Origin: Enterococcus xiangfangensis
GTDB lineage: Bacteria; Bacillota; Bacilli; Lactobacillales; Enterococcaceae
Direction of reading: 5' to 3'
Assembly (NCBI RefSeq): GCF_005405365.1
Contig: NZ_BJDX01000007.1
Span: forward strand, 1 to 64,000
DNA length: 64,000 bases
In this document: positions 34,383 to 43,821 of the stretch, in pieces
How positions within the stretch are numbered: position 1 is the first letter of the stretch
Layout of the letters: each line of letters begins with the position of its first letter
The notes under the pieces: generated by a model
Databases searched by the model: none
What the model saw: only the letters and a program-made list of their open reading frames with translations
Told to the model about the DNA's origin: nothing
Translations under genes and position numbers: made by a program

Positions 34383-35996
34383 TTATTCTTCGATCAAAAT
34401 TGCAGGGATACCAAAACCAGCTAAGATTCGTGCTGAAGTATACGTATTTAATCCCTTTCTAAACGTGATATAGACTTTGCGATCTCTAGGGATCTCATTG
34501 ATTCGTTCCCGCAATTCATTCATCGGGATATTTTTGCTAGCTTCGATGCTGCCTGATTTAGCTTTATCTGTTTCACGAATATCTAAGAAAAAGGCCGTTG
34601 CCAAATCTTCTGCGGGAATATCAGCAGCTTTGATTGTCTCCACTACATTTGTCATTTGGTTGATTGCTACATAACCGGCAATATTCAGTGGATCTCGTGT
34701 TGTAGAATAAGGCGGTGAATAGGGCAATTCCAAATCAGGTAAATCAAATACTGTTAAATTTCCAGTGATTGCTACAGATAGTTCGCCCATCCGCTTATCC
34801 ACACCTTTTTCGCCGACCGCTTGTCCACCTAAAATTTTTCCGCTCGTTGCATCAAAAATAATTTTTAAATTCAATCGTTTTGCTTCTGGATAGAAATAAG
34901 CATGATCAAAAGGTGTCACAAAAATTGATTTATAATTTGTGATTCCCGCGGCTTTTAGTGCATGTTCCGTCATTCCGGCATAGCTAGCAGTGTAATCAAA
35001 AATTTTCGCCACACCGGCACCGATGTATCCGCGATAACGCATCGGCGTCCCATTGACTATGTCTGCCAGCATGTGGCCTTGGCGGTTTGCGGCGCTAGAC
35101 AGCATGCTGGAGGTTGCGAGGCCTGTTACTAAACTGGTCGTTTTGATAATATCGCCGATCGCATAAATGTCCGGCACATTTGTTTCCAGCTGATCATTGA
35201 CAATGATTTGTCCATCCTCAGCTAGCTTGATCCCTGCATTTTTTGTCATTTCATTGTTTGGGGCCACGCCGGTCGCAAATAAAATCAAGTCAGGATTCAG
35301 AATCGATCCATCAGATAAGACGACTTCTTTTCCTGCGTGATTGATTTTTTCTACCCGAGTACTCAAATGGATCTTCAGTCCATTTTCAATCAATTTATCA
35401 TAAATCAAATCAGCGATTTCTTCATCATAAGGAAAAGCGACTTGCGGTAATTGATCGACTAAAGTGACATCTAAGCCGCGATGCTTGAAGTTTTCTGCTA
35501 ATTCTAACCCCATCACACCGGCACCTAAAACCAATACACTTTTCGGATCATGTTTATCGATATATGTTTTGATCTCAGCTGCGTCTGTGACACTTCGCAA
35601 AATAAATCCGTTCGTTGCTTCATTCGCTCCCTCAATTGGTGGCAATGTTGGACGCGCACCTGAAGAGATGACTAATTTGTCATAATTCGTCGTCGTCTCT
35701 GCTCCTGTCTGCAGATTCTTAACAACTAACTGTTTTTTGTCTGGATCAATTGATTGGACTTCATGTTTTGGAAACACATCGATATTATTTTTTACTTTTA
35801 ATATTTCTGGTGTACGTTCAATCAGCGAGTCTAAATCATCGATCACACCGCCCAAATAATAAGGCAACGCACAACTAGCATAAGAAATATCTTCTCCTCG
35901 TTCATAGATCACGATCTCGTGTTCTTCATTCAACCGACGCAAACGCGTGGCAAATGAGGGGCCCCCCGCTACTCCACCAATAACAACAAATTTCAT
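34383..35996 (-). CDS. CoA-disulfide reductase paralogue with degenerate rhodanese domain
   Basis: 537 residues from the ATG at 35996 after AAGGAGAGGG. The N-terminal part is a CoA-disulfide-reductase-like flavoprotein: MKFVVIGGVAGG, active cysteine in SYASCALPYYLGG near residue 43, second nucleotide site VLGAGVMGLELAENF, and FATGVAPNNEMT. The last ~90 residues align with a rhodanese domain (FFLDIRETDKAKSGSIEASKNIP). However, the catalytic loop reads TFRKGLNTYTS where the CstR-operon paralogue has SCHSGLRSY, so the catalytic cysteine is arginine. It therefore probably lacks sulfurtransferase activity. No sulfur gene is adjacent. Confidence 0.9.
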   Translation of the reverse strand: MKFVVIGGVAGGPSFATRLRRLNEEHEIVIYERGEDISYASCALPYYLGGVIDDLDSLIERTPEILKVKNNIDVFPKHEVQSIDPDKKQLVVKNLQTGAETTTNYDKLVISSGARPTLPPIEGANEATNGFILRSVTDAAEIKTYIDKHDPKSVLVLGAGVMGLELAENFKHRGLDVTLVDQLPQVAFPYDEEIADLIYDKLIENGLKIHLSTRVEKINHAGKEVVLSDGSILNPDLILFATGVAPNNEMTKNAGIKLAEDGQIIVNDQLETNVPDIYAIGDIIKTTSLVTGLATSSMLSSAANRQGHMLADIVNGTPMRYRGYIGAGVAKIFDYTASYAGMTEHALKAAGITNYKSIFVTPFDHAYFYPEAKRLNLKIIFDATSGKILGGQAVGEKGVDKRMGELSVAITGNLTVFDLPDLELPYSPPYSTTRDPLNIAGYVAINQMTNVVETIKAADIPAEDLATAFFLDIRETDKAKSGSIEASKNIPMNELRERINEIPRDRKVYITFRKGLNTYTSARILAGFGIPAILIEE

Positions 35997-36189
35997 ACTA
36001 CCCTCTCCTTTTTCAGCTAAAAAACTCAATTTTTAAACACTTGATCAAGTCGCCAACTTTACAACAAAAGTAAACCTTGCGACCGGTATTCTTCCTTGAT
36101 AATACTATTTTTTCAAAAGCCCGGCAAAGAATCTTTCTCTAGGAATAGCTTTATTTGAAAACGGTTTGGTTTTTAGATTTTTGAACAAC

Positions 36190-36218
36190 AAAAAACTGAT
36201 AACACGCGTGCTATCAGT
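36190..36218 (-). terminator. Terminator of the helicase/GNAT unit
   Basis: ACTGATA (36195-36201) and TATCAGT (36212-36218) enclose CACGCGTG, itself self-complementary, and six T follow on the - strand. Confidence 0.75.
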
Positions 36219-36294
36219 TGCCTGCTGGTGATGAAATGCAACGTAATGTTTAGCTGTTGCAACCATCCAACACCTGATCTTTCAAGGAATCGGG

Positions 36295-36720
36295 TTAGAT
36301 TTTTTTACTTAAAGTGATGCAAGGGATGCCGTCTTCATCGTACGGTTTACCAACGCGGTGATACCCCAATGATTCATAAAATTCTGCCGCCGTTAATTCT
36401 GCGTGGATCAAAAGTTGTTCAAAGTGCTCGTTGATTGCCAAGTCTTCCAATGCGTTTACCACTTGGCGTCCTAATTGTTTTCGCCGATGTTCTTTCAAAA
36501 CCGCTACCCGTCCGATACGAGCAATTTTATCGCTCTCCTTTAAAAATCGAGCGGTCGCAAGCGGCTGTGTTCCTTCAAAAATTACACTGTAACTAGCATT
36601 CGCATCATTTTGATCAAATTCATCCGTCAAAGCGATGCCCTTTTCTAAAACAAAAACTTCCATCCGGATATAACTGCTGGCTGCTCGTAAATAAGCTGCC
36701 GTTCCTACTTCTAGTCTCAA
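36295..36720 (-). CDS. GNAT-family acetyltransferase with TTG start
   Basis: 141 residues. GNAT fold with VIFEGTQPLATARFL and the acetyl-CoA pyrophosphate loop RVAVLKEHRRKQLGRQVV, then AAEFYESLGYHRVG; similar to ElaA/YjcF-type proteins. The likely start is TTG at 36720, eleven bases after AAGGAG; no in-frame ATG or GTG lies nearer. It follows the UvrD-like helicase by 31 bases and is probably co-transcribed. The acetylated substrate is unknown. Confidence 0.86.
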   Translation of the reverse strand: MRLEVGTAAYLRAASSYIRMEVFVLEKGIALTDEFDQNDANASYSVIFEGTQPLATARFLKESDKIARIGRVAVLKEHRRKQLGRQVVNALEDLAINEHFEQLLIHAELTAAEFYESLGYHRVGKPYDEDGIPCITLSKKI

Positions 36721-36751
36721 CGCTTTACAAACTCCTTTTAAGCTTTTTTAA

Positions 36752-38911
36752 TCAACTGTCTACAATACTCGCTGCTTTCGAATAATCTTTTATGGACAAC
36801 CCCGCTTCTTTTAAAAAAGGAGAGGGGGTGATCGATTTATTATTGATCGTCTTAGGAAAGGTAATATACAAATTCTCTTTTGCCCGCGTGATCGCGACAT
36901 ACATCAATCTGCGTTGTTCTTCAATCGTCGTAGGCGGAGCCGCCTCTTCTTTAGCCTTTTGCAGATCACAATCCGCTTTTTTAACGGCATGATGATTTGG
37001 CAAGGCGTCTTGGTAAACACCTTTAATAAAAATATTTTTCTTGCCTAGACCTTTGCTAGCATGGATTGACAATAAATAAACTGCATTTAATTTTTCTTGA
37101 TCATAGTCGTTCAGTCGTTTTTTCATTCCTTTATTTTGCTGACTGGCTTGTTGAAACGCTGACAGCAGACCCGGCCAATCACCCGCTGAAGATAATTCGT
37201 GGCGCAACCAATCAACTTCTTCTTCACTCAAATCTTTTTTGAATTTCGGAGTAGCTAACAGCGCTTCTGCCAACGCTCCTAGATTCAAGTACTTGCGTTG
37301 ATAGAACAAATAGATTTGCTTAAAAAATTCTTTGGCTTGATCTTGTGAGGCTTGCGAAAGTTTTCTTTCGCTAACTAAAAAAGCGACTAAATCATTGATC
37401 TTAAATTTATTTTTACGGAATAATGCTTCACTGAATTGGGCACTTTCCCCGAATTTGATATAGTGATAAAACGCATACTGCTGAATGATCGTCTTTAGTG
37501 CTTCATTTTTTTGCTGCATAGATGTCGCTGAATCCAACAAGGTTAATTGTTGGAATAGTGTTTTGAATAGCGGCAGACCAAAAATCCCTAATAAATCGTC
37601 GTTCGTTGGTGTAACAAAAGGAATCTTTTGTTTTGTCAGCTGCTTTAACAACGACCGTAATTGGATACGCGTTGGATACAGTACCATTGTATCGCGATAA
37701 TCTGGACTGCCGTCACTTAACGGTGTTTGTTGTGCTAATTCTTGAATCTTTTCTCCGATCCAACTTGCTTCTTGTTCATCATCGGAAAAACTCAGTCCAT
37801 AACAATCATGCTGACTTGCCGATTCTTTAGCTGTCATCCTTTTAGCTAAACGATCGTGTGCATTCTGTTGAATCAAGCGATTGCCAGCAGCTACAATCGG
37901 TGCGTCTGAACGGTAATTAGTCATCAGCTGTAACGAAGTCTGCTGATATTCTTGTTCAAATTCTTTGATATAATTTGGCTCAGCGCCACGAAAATAGTAG
38001 ATACTTTGATCGTCATCCCCGACAATGATCAGCTTACTTGAAATTTTTTTCGAAGTCGCTTTATCAGGCGGACAAATCAAAGCAACGATTTGTTTTTGCA
38101 GCGGATTAATGTCTTGAAATTCATCGATAAAAATATAGCGATATTTTTTTTGCAAAGATTGCCGTGCTGTTGCATCATTTTCTAAAATCAGTTTTAAATT
38201 AAATAACATATCGTCAAAGGTAATAAATCGTTGGGCCTTTTTCAACATAGCCAATTCGGCCAAAAATTGCTGGAAAATGTCACTTAATTTTTGATTTGGA
38301 ATCAATTCTTTGGCATCAAAATATTTAGCGACAAACTCGACCATTGCTTGATCTGAATAGCCCATATTACGCCAATAACTGATTCTAGAAGCGATTGTCC
38401 GTTCTTCAAATTTATCAAAATTATATAGCCGATATTTTTTGATTAGTTGATTGATTCCTTGATAATACTGTTCTTCATCAATGACTCCTTCGATTCCCCA
38501 CTGCTTCAAGTGAGGCATTTGGCTCGTCAGCTCATTGTATTCTGCATTGAACCAGCCATGGAATGTCTGAACAGCGATTTTCGTATGCCCACCTAGGTAT
38601 TGATTGATCCGAGCTTCCATTTCTAATTTTGCCTTACGCGAAAAAGTACACATCATGATTGTCTTCGGATCGACTTGCCGTTCTAAAACCAGATAAGCTG
38701 CCTTTGCACAAATCGTTTGTGTCTTTCCACTACCGGCACCAGCAATGATCCGTAAATGGGTATTCATTGGAAAGCGAATCGCGGCTAGTTGTTCTTCACT
38801 AAAAGAATTCCCGCCATTTTTTGCGATCAATTGTTGCAACGTCGTACGATCGGCTAGATTTGGCACGGTCTCAAGCAAATCAGATTCTATAGATTGTTGC
38901 TTAGTAAACAT
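36752..38911 (-). CDS. UvrD/Rep-family ATP-dependent DNA helicase
   Basis: 719 residues, superfamily 1A. Ordered motifs: AGSGKTQTICAKA (I, near residue 60), TFSRKAKLEMEAR (Ia), YIFIDEFQDINPLQ (II), VGDDDQSIYYFRGA (III), MTNYRSDAPIVAAGNRLI (IV), SIHASKGLGKKNIFIKG (V) and RRLMYVAITRAKENLYIT (VI). It is shorter than PcrA and lacks the PcrA C-terminal tail, so it is an accessory helicase like Bacillus YjcD rather than the main PcrA. It heads a unit with the GNAT gene. Confidence 0.93.
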   Translation of the reverse strand: MFTKQQSIESDLLETVPNLADRTTLQQLIAKNGGNSFSEEQLAAIRFPMNTHLRIIAGAGSGKTQTICAKAAYLVLERQVDPKTIMMCTFSRKAKLEMEARINQYLGGHTKIAVQTFHGWFNAEYNELTSQMPHLKQWGIEGVIDEEQYYQGINQLIKKYRLYNFDKFEERTIASRISYWRNMGYSDQAMVEFVAKYFDAKELIPNQKLSDIFQQFLAELAMLKKAQRFITFDDMLFNLKLILENDATARQSLQKKYRYIFIDEFQDINPLQKQIVALICPPDKATSKKISSKLIIVGDDDQSIYYFRGAEPNYIKEFEQEYQQTSLQLMTNYRSDAPIVAAGNRLIQQNAHDRLAKRMTAKESASQHDCYGLSFSDDEQEASWIGEKIQELAQQTPLSDGSPDYRDTMVLYPTRIQLRSLLKQLTKQKIPFVTPTNDDLLGIFGLPLFKTLFQQLTLLDSATSMQQKNEALKTIIQQYAFYHYIKFGESAQFSEALFRKNKFKINDLVAFLVSERKLSQASQDQAKEFFKQIYLFYQRKYLNLGALAEALLATPKFKKDLSEEEVDWLRHELSSAGDWPGLLSAFQQASQQNKGMKKRLNDYDQEKLNAVYLLSIHASKGLGKKNIFIKGVYQDALPNHHAVKKADCDLQKAKEEAAPPTTIEEQRRLMYVAITRAKENLYITFPKTINNKSITPSPFLKEAGLSIKDYSKAASIVDS

Positions 38912-39048
38912 CTTTAAACAAGTTCCCTTCTACACAAAAAATCATACTTGTTCATTATAACGGAATCCTTCTTTTTTGATAGCCCTGGATACTAGAAGCA
39001 CAAATTTATTTTGTTGTCTCGCTCAGCTAAAACAAATTCAACCAAAAT

Positions 39049-39080
39049 AAAGACACGGGAAATTTTCACCGTGTCTTTTT
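39049..39080. terminator. Bidirectional terminator
   Basis: AAAGACACGG (39049-39058) and CCGTGTCTTT (39069-39078) are a perfect ten-base stem; it ends the NAD(P)H-binding gene on the - strand. Confidence 0.88.
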
Positions 39081-39084
39081 TGAA

Positions 39085-39723
39085 TTAATTGTACCAAGCG
39101 GGCTTGTCACCATCCGTATTTGGTTTATTAACACCGAGAGATTCACCGAGATAAAGCTCTGGATCGAGGATGATCTTAGTAACTAAATCAGCGATGCTTG
39201 CTCGTGAAACTTCTGTTCCTTTAAAGGCCTGACCTTTATAAGTCAGTTCGTAGGCAACTTCGGTCTGATCATCTAGCCACGCCGGGCGAATAATCGTATA
39301 GTCTAATCCCGAATCTTCAATTACACTAGCAGCTTCAGCATAAGTTTCTAAATAACCACCGTCTAACTGTTCATGATTCCATTTACCATAATTGCCAGGA
39401 ACTTCGTCATAAATTCCTAAAGTCGAGATCCAGATCAAACGCTTGACCCCTTTAGTCTTCATCGCAGCAACTACATTTCGTGCTTCTTCAACGATCTCTC
39501 CTGCCAGATTTGCATAAACGATCTCACTACCGGTCATCGCTTGTTGTAAATCAAATAAGCTGGTCGCATTTCCTTCGATTAACCATTCTTTTGCAGGATC
39601 CTCGATCTGCAATCGTGCTGAGTTTCGTAAAAAAAGTTTTTGCTGAATGTCGTGAGCCAACAGATTTTTTGTTACAAGCTGAGCGATTTTTCCATGGGCT
39701 CCTAAAACCAATACTTGTTTCAT
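39085..39723 (-). CDS. NAD(P)H-binding protein (atypical short-chain dehydrogenase)
   Basis: 212 residues. The nucleotide site is at the start: VLVLGAHGKIAQLVTKNLL. It has the NmrA/YwnB-like features AMTGSEIVYANLAGE, KRLIWISTLGIYDE and DYTIIRPAWLDD. These proteins bind NAD(P)H and resemble flavin reductases or quinone oxidoreductases; many are redox sensors without known substrate. A single gene. Confidence 0.87.
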   Translation of the reverse strand: MKQVLVLGAHGKIAQLVTKNLLAHDIQQKLFLRNSARLQIEDPAKEWLIEGNATSLFDLQQAMTGSEIVYANLAGEIVEEARNVVAAMKTKGVKRLIWISTLGIYDEVPGNYGKWNHEQLDGGYLETYAEAASVIEDSGLDYTIIRPAWLDDQTEVAYELTYKGQAFKGTEVSRASIADLVTKIILDPELYLGESLGVNKPNTDGDKPAWYN

Positions 39724-39834
39724 AAGTGATTCCTTCTTTCAAAAATAAAAACACTTTGACCTGATCACGTGTTATATGCTAGCACTTTTCCAACAACCAC
39801 TCAAACATAAGTACTCACACAATTTTTTTGCAGT

Positions 39835-39866
39835 AAAAAAGAGTCCTCGATTTCTCGAGAACTCTT
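39835..39866 (-). terminator. Terminator of the CHAP hydrolase gene
   Basis: AAGAGTCCTCGA (39839-39850) and TCGAGAACTCTT (39855-39866) form a twelve-base stem with one mismatch, then six T on the - strand. Confidence 0.9.
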
Positions 39867-39877
39867 CGCTGATTTGC

Positions 39878-41203
39878 TTAAGGATGAATATATTGTAGTC
39901 CTGATGCACTTAATGTTGCAGTATTTGGACCATTCGGCGTTGGGAATCCCATACCGCCTTGAGTGATCGTAATCGTGTTGTTTGAAGCATTGTATGATTG
40001 AACATACGCAACGTGTCCATAGGAAGGATCCGCGTTCCATGTACCTACCGATTGTCCTTGTGCAAAGACAACGATCGAACCGGCAGCAGGCGTTCCGTCT
40101 ACTTGGAAACCGTCAGCTGCTGCTGATGCACCCCATTGACAGCCGTTACCCCAATATGTTCCAGCCCATGGTGCAACAGTTTTAACGTACCAAGTACATT
40201 GACCGACTGCATACATGTTACCTGAACCAGTATGATCTACTTTTCCACCAGTACTTGGAGTTGGTGTTGGCGTAGGTGTGCTGATTTTTTCTGTTGAACT
40301 GCTTCCGGTTGAACTGCTTTCAGTTGAAGACGACGTTGAACTTGCTTCACTTGCTGAAGTTTCTTCAGATGTCGAACTTTCTGCAGCTGCTTGTGCTTGT
40401 TCTTTCTCAGCTTTTGCTTGCGATTCTTCAAAGGCTTTTTGAGCTTTTGCCGCTTCTTTAGCTTGACGTGCTTCTTCAGCTTTACGCGCTTTTTCAGCAG
40501 CTTGTTGTTGTTTTAAGATACGCGCTTGTTCTGCTTTTGCCGCTTCTTGTTGTTTCTTCAATTTAGCTTTATCTTGTTCAGCTGTTGCTTGTTCTGCTGC
40601 GTAATTTGCTTTCACAACATTCAATTCAGCTTGTTTGTTAGCAATCGTATTTTTTTGTGCTTCTAATTCTTTTTGGTTGGCTTGGATTTCAGCAACTTTT
40701 GTTTCATTATCTTTAACTTTTGCTTCTACTGCTGCTTCATCCGCTTTTTGCTGTTCCATCAAAGATTTATTAGCTTTTACAATCGTTGACATCGCTTGTA
40801 CACGACCGATCACATCTGATAATGAATCTGCTTCTAACACAGCTGAAACATAGTTCGTTGCTTGTCCTTTAACTTGTGTATCACGTGCTTGATTTTTGAT
40901 TGTTTCATTACGTTTTGCGATACGTACTTTTAAAACGGCAATTTTATCTTGCAATTTCATTGTATCTTTATTTAATTGATCTTGCTTTGCTTCTAAGTCT
41001 TTAACTTTTCCGCTAACTGCTGCAATTTCATTTGTTAATTCATCGATTTGGATTTGAACATCAGATTGCTTCCCTTGCAGGTCACTGATTTTTTGATCTT
41101 TTTCTTGAATTTGTTGATCATAATTATCTGCTAACGCGATACTTGGTACTGCTGATACAGCAAATGTGCACACCAACAACGCTGATATAATACTTTTTTT
41201 CAC
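39878..41203 (-). CDS. Secreted coiled-coil CHAP-domain peptidoglycan hydrolase (PcsB/SalB-like)
   Basis: 441 residues from a GTG at 41203, nine bases after GGAGG; the frame extends upstream but without a site, and this start yields a clean signal peptide ending SIALA. A long coiled coil (about residues 28-290) with ISDLQGKQSDVQIQIDELTNEI and alanine/lysine-rich helices follows, then a Ser/Thr/Pro linker. The last part is a CHAP domain (about 330-441) with the catalytic cysteine in GQCTWYVK and histidine in YGHVAYVQ. This is the PcsB/SalB layout, an amidase or endopeptidase acting at the division septum. Confidence 0.93.
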   Translation of the reverse strand: MKKSIISALLVCTFAVSAVPSIALADNYDQQIQEKDQKISDLQGKQSDVQIQIDELTNEIAAVSGKVKDLEAKQDQLNKDTMKLQDKIAVLKVRIAKRNETIKNQARDTQVKGQATNYVSAVLEADSLSDVIGRVQAMSTIVKANKSLMEQQKADEAAVEAKVKDNETKVAEIQANQKELEAQKNTIANKQAELNVVKANYAAEQATAEQDKAKLKKQQEAAKAEQARILKQQQAAEKARKAEEARQAKEAAKAQKAFEESQAKAEKEQAQAAAESSTSEETSASEASSTSSSTESSSTGSSSTEKISTPTPTPTPSTGGKVDHTGSGNMYAVGQCTWYVKTVAPWAGTYWGNGCQWGASAAADGFQVDGTPAAGSIVVFAQGQSVGTWNADPSYGHVAYVQSYNASNNTITITQGGMGFPTPNGPNTATLSASGLQYIHP

Positions 41204-41520
41204 TAAATAATTCCTCCGGCTATTATGCTGATTTAAAATGATAGATCTCATAACGTCAGAAGTAAGTTTAACATAGGTATATATCACGCAGATAAAAGAA
41301 ATGTTACAAATATATTTCAAAACAGTTTTGCTAACTTTAAAATCCTTTATTTTTATAATCCTTAATTACCGAAACAGTCAGCATAATATTTAAAACGAAC
41401 GTTATTTTTAAACAATCCTTTCCTTACTGCACGGAGTGATGAATCCATCAAGCTGTATTCTTTGGATCCGCCTGGTTTTTCAATTAAAATAAAAGAAAAG
41501 GGAAAAAAGGAGGAGATGTT
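41204..41520. promoter_or_regulatory. Divergent control region between CHAP hydrolase and metalloprotease genes
   Basis: A 317-base AT-rich region. It holds the 16-base sequence ATTTCAAAACAGTTTT (41314-41329), which recurs exactly at 43760-43775 upstream of the DUF2188 gene. A TGTAAC half-site on the - strand lies beside it and could be a WalR half-box. No gene is supported. Confidence 0.4.
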
Positions 41521-42498
41521 ATGCGGTGGCGCGGAGATCGGCAAAGTTCCAATGTAGAAGAACGTGGGCGATCAGTTGGAAAAATAGCCTCCGGCGGCGG
41601 TATTGGTATTTTTTTGATCGCTATCATTGTTTTCTTTATATCTGGCGGTGATTTGAGTACAGTTACCGATACATTAGGCGGCGGTATCACGCCGGCAACT
41701 TATGAAACAGAAAATGTTGCTTCAAAAGAATACACCGAGGAAAAAGAATTTGCATCAGTAGTCTTTGCGCATTTGGAAGATTATTGGAATGAAGAATTTG
41801 AAAAGCGCGGTCAATCTTATCAAAATCCTACGCTCGTTTTATTTACAGACAGTGTCGATTCGGCTTGCGGACAAGCAAGCTCACAAGTGGGACCCTTTTA
41901 TTGTCCTGCCGATCAAAATGTGTATTTAGATTTAAGTTTTGCTAGTGAGCTGGCTAATAATTATGGGGCAACCGGTGACTATGCGATGGCTTACGTAATC
42001 GCTCATGAAGTTGGTCACCATGTTCAAAATCAGCTGGGAATAACAGATCAATTAAATAAACTGCGGAATCAAGTTTCTGAAACTGAATACAATAGATACA
42101 GTGTTCGATTAGAATTGCAAGCGGACTATTTAGCCGGTTGTTTCTCTAAATATTTAGCTGAACAAACGTATCAAGGACAGCCGATTTTAGAAGCAGGCGA
42201 TATCGATGAAGCGATAACTGCAGCGAATGCGATCGGCGATGACACGTTGCAAAAAGAAGCACAAGGTTATGCCGTACCTGATAGTTTTACTCACGGAACG
42301 AGTCAACAGCGAATCAGCTGGTTCAAACGCGGCTATAAATATGGTGACTTAGAACACGGTGATACATTTAATGAAAAAAATTTAGATTTGGCCACTGCCG
42401 ATCATGAAAATACCCGCCAACTAGCGGGTATTTTTTTACATGCCTTTTTCCAACGTGCTGTAAGCATAATTATTAACTTTACTTCACTTAATAGTTAA
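41521..42498 (+). CDS. YpfJ-family neutral zinc metalloprotease with abnormal C-terminal extension
   Basis: 325 residues. One membrane helix near residue 30 (GIGIFLIAIIVFFI), then a metalloprotease domain with the zinc motif AHEVGHHVQNQLG near residue 162 and ELQADYLAGC with the third ligand. HGTSQQRISWFKRGYKYGD is the usual end of the family. Here the frame continues about 35 residues past DTFNEK, straight through an intrinsic terminator, and overlaps the end of the glycerate kinase gene by 15 bases. Removing one A from the A7 tract at 42374-42380 would give a TAG stop at once, so a single-base change probably lost the natural end. GGAGGAG precedes the ATG. Confidence 0.85.
   Translation: MRWRGDRQSSNVEERGRSVGKIASGGGIGIFLIAIIVFFISGGDLSTVTDTLGGGITPATYETENVASKEYTEEKEFASVVFAHLEDYWNEEFEKRGQSYQNPTLVLFTDSVDSACGQASSQVGPFYCPADQNVYLDLSFASELANNYGATGDYAMAYVIAHEVGHHVQNQLGITDQLNKLRNQVSETEYNRYSVRLELQADYLAGCFSKYLAEQTYQGQPILEAGDIDEAITAANAIGDDTLQKEAQGYAVPDSFTHGTSQQRISWFKRGYKYGDLEHGDTFNEKNLDLATADHENTRQLAGIFLHAFFQRAVSIIINFTSLNS
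42409..42437 (+). terminator. Terminator lying inside the YpfJ-like reading frame
   Basis: AATACCCGC (42409-42417) and GCGGGTATT (42424-42432) form a perfect stem followed by seven T (42431-42437). The present stop codon is 60 bases further on. Confidence 0.85.
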
Positions 42499-43623
42499 GA
42501 CGCGAACAATATTTTCAACCGTCCGTTCCAAATTTTCTTCCCCCTCTTGCAGTGCTTCTTCTAATGAACTGGCTTTCGCTAAGATCCCAAAAATCGCCGT
42601 TATTCCTTCCGCGTACAAGGTTTCGACTTGATTCCCGATAAAACCCGCACAGGCAAAAACTGGTTTGTTATATTTTTTTGCAACTTGCGCTACGCCATAA
42701 GGAGTTTTACCGAATTTTGTTTGGAAATCCATCCCGCCTTCACCAGTGAAAACATAATCAGCTTTCGCAATTTTTTCTGCTAATTGAGTATACTCGATGA
42801 CTAGTTCGACTCCGGAACGAATCGTTGCACTGGTAAAAGCGAGCAGACCCGCACCTAATCCGCCAGCCGCACCAGCACCGGGAATCATTTGGATATCGTT
42901 AGCGAGATCTCTTTTAATAATCGCTGCATAATGAGCGAGATTTTGATCTAATTCTTTGACCATTGCAGGTGTAGCACCTTTTTGCGGACCAAAAATAACC
43001 GAAGCACCATTTGGACCCGTCAATGGATTGTCTACATCACTTGCGATCAGGATCTCAGTCGTTTTGATCCGCGGATCGATAGTCGATCCATCAATTTTTG
43101 CTAAATTTTTCAATGCCCCGCCGCCTACAGACAGTTCTTTGCCCGTTGCGTCTAATAAATGAACGCCCAATGCTTGTGCCATACCGGCTCCACCATCATT
43201 CGTTGCGCTGCCGCCAAGACCGATAATGATTTTTTCAACTCCTTGATCCAGTGCGGCCTTGATTATTTCACCGGTACCGTACGTCGAAGTAAGCAATGGA
43301 TTTCGTTTTTCTATCTTTAAACATTCGAGACCATTAGCCTTAGCCATTTCTATTACCGCTGTTTTCTTATCAGCTAATAATCCGTAATAAGTTGTGATTT
43401 TCTCTGTTGGGATCGGTCCTGAAACTTCGACTTCGATCCGCGTCCCGCCAGTGCTGGCGACTAATGCATCGATGGTCCCTTCTCCACCATCAGCCATCGG
43501 TACTTGAATCACCTCTGCATCAAGCAAAACTTTGCGAATCCCCCGCTCCATTGCTGCACAGGCTTTTTGTGCACTCATACTTTCTTTAAAAGAATCCGGC
43601 GCTAAGACAACTGTTTTTTTCAT
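42484..43623 (-). CDS. Glycerate kinase (GarK/GlxK family)
   Basis: 379 residues. The family phosphorylates D-glycerate, usually to 2-phosphoglycerate. Marks: VLAPDSFKESMSAQKACAAMERG at the start, PMADGGEGTIDALV, KIIIGLGGSATNDGGAGMAQALG and, near the end, YVFTGEGGMDFQTKFGKTPYGVA. Length is normal. It stands alone and is convergent with the metalloprotease gene. No glyoxylate or glucarate genes are close, so its source of glycerate is not clear. Confidence 0.94.
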   Translation of the reverse strand: MKKTVVLAPDSFKESMSAQKACAAMERGIRKVLLDAEVIQVPMADGGEGTIDALVASTGGTRIEVEVSGPIPTEKITTYYGLLADKKTAVIEMAKANGLECLKIEKRNPLLTSTYGTGEIIKAALDQGVEKIIIGLGGSATNDGGAGMAQALGVHLLDATGKELSVGGGALKNLAKIDGSTIDPRIKTTEILIASDVDNPLTGPNGASVIFGPQKGATPAMVKELDQNLAHYAAIIKRDLANDIQMIPGAGAAGGLGAGLLAFTSATIRSGVELVIEYTQLAEKIAKADYVFTGEGGMDFQTKFGKTPYGVAQVAKKYNKPVFACAGFIGNQVETLYAEGITAIFGILAKASSLEEALQEGEENLERTVENIVRVLTIK

Positions 43624-43821
43624 CGCTCTTCTCCTTTTTTGCTAATCGGTTATTCCGCTCTATCATTAATACCAACTTACCACACTCAGCAAGAATCCTT
43701 TCAGCTTTTAATCCAAGCCTGAAAAAAATGTTAGTTGCTACTATACGCTAAGCAAATCAATTTCAAAACAGTTTTTTCCATAGTAAGGTAGAGTCATACC
43801 TATTTGAGGGAGGAATTGTTT

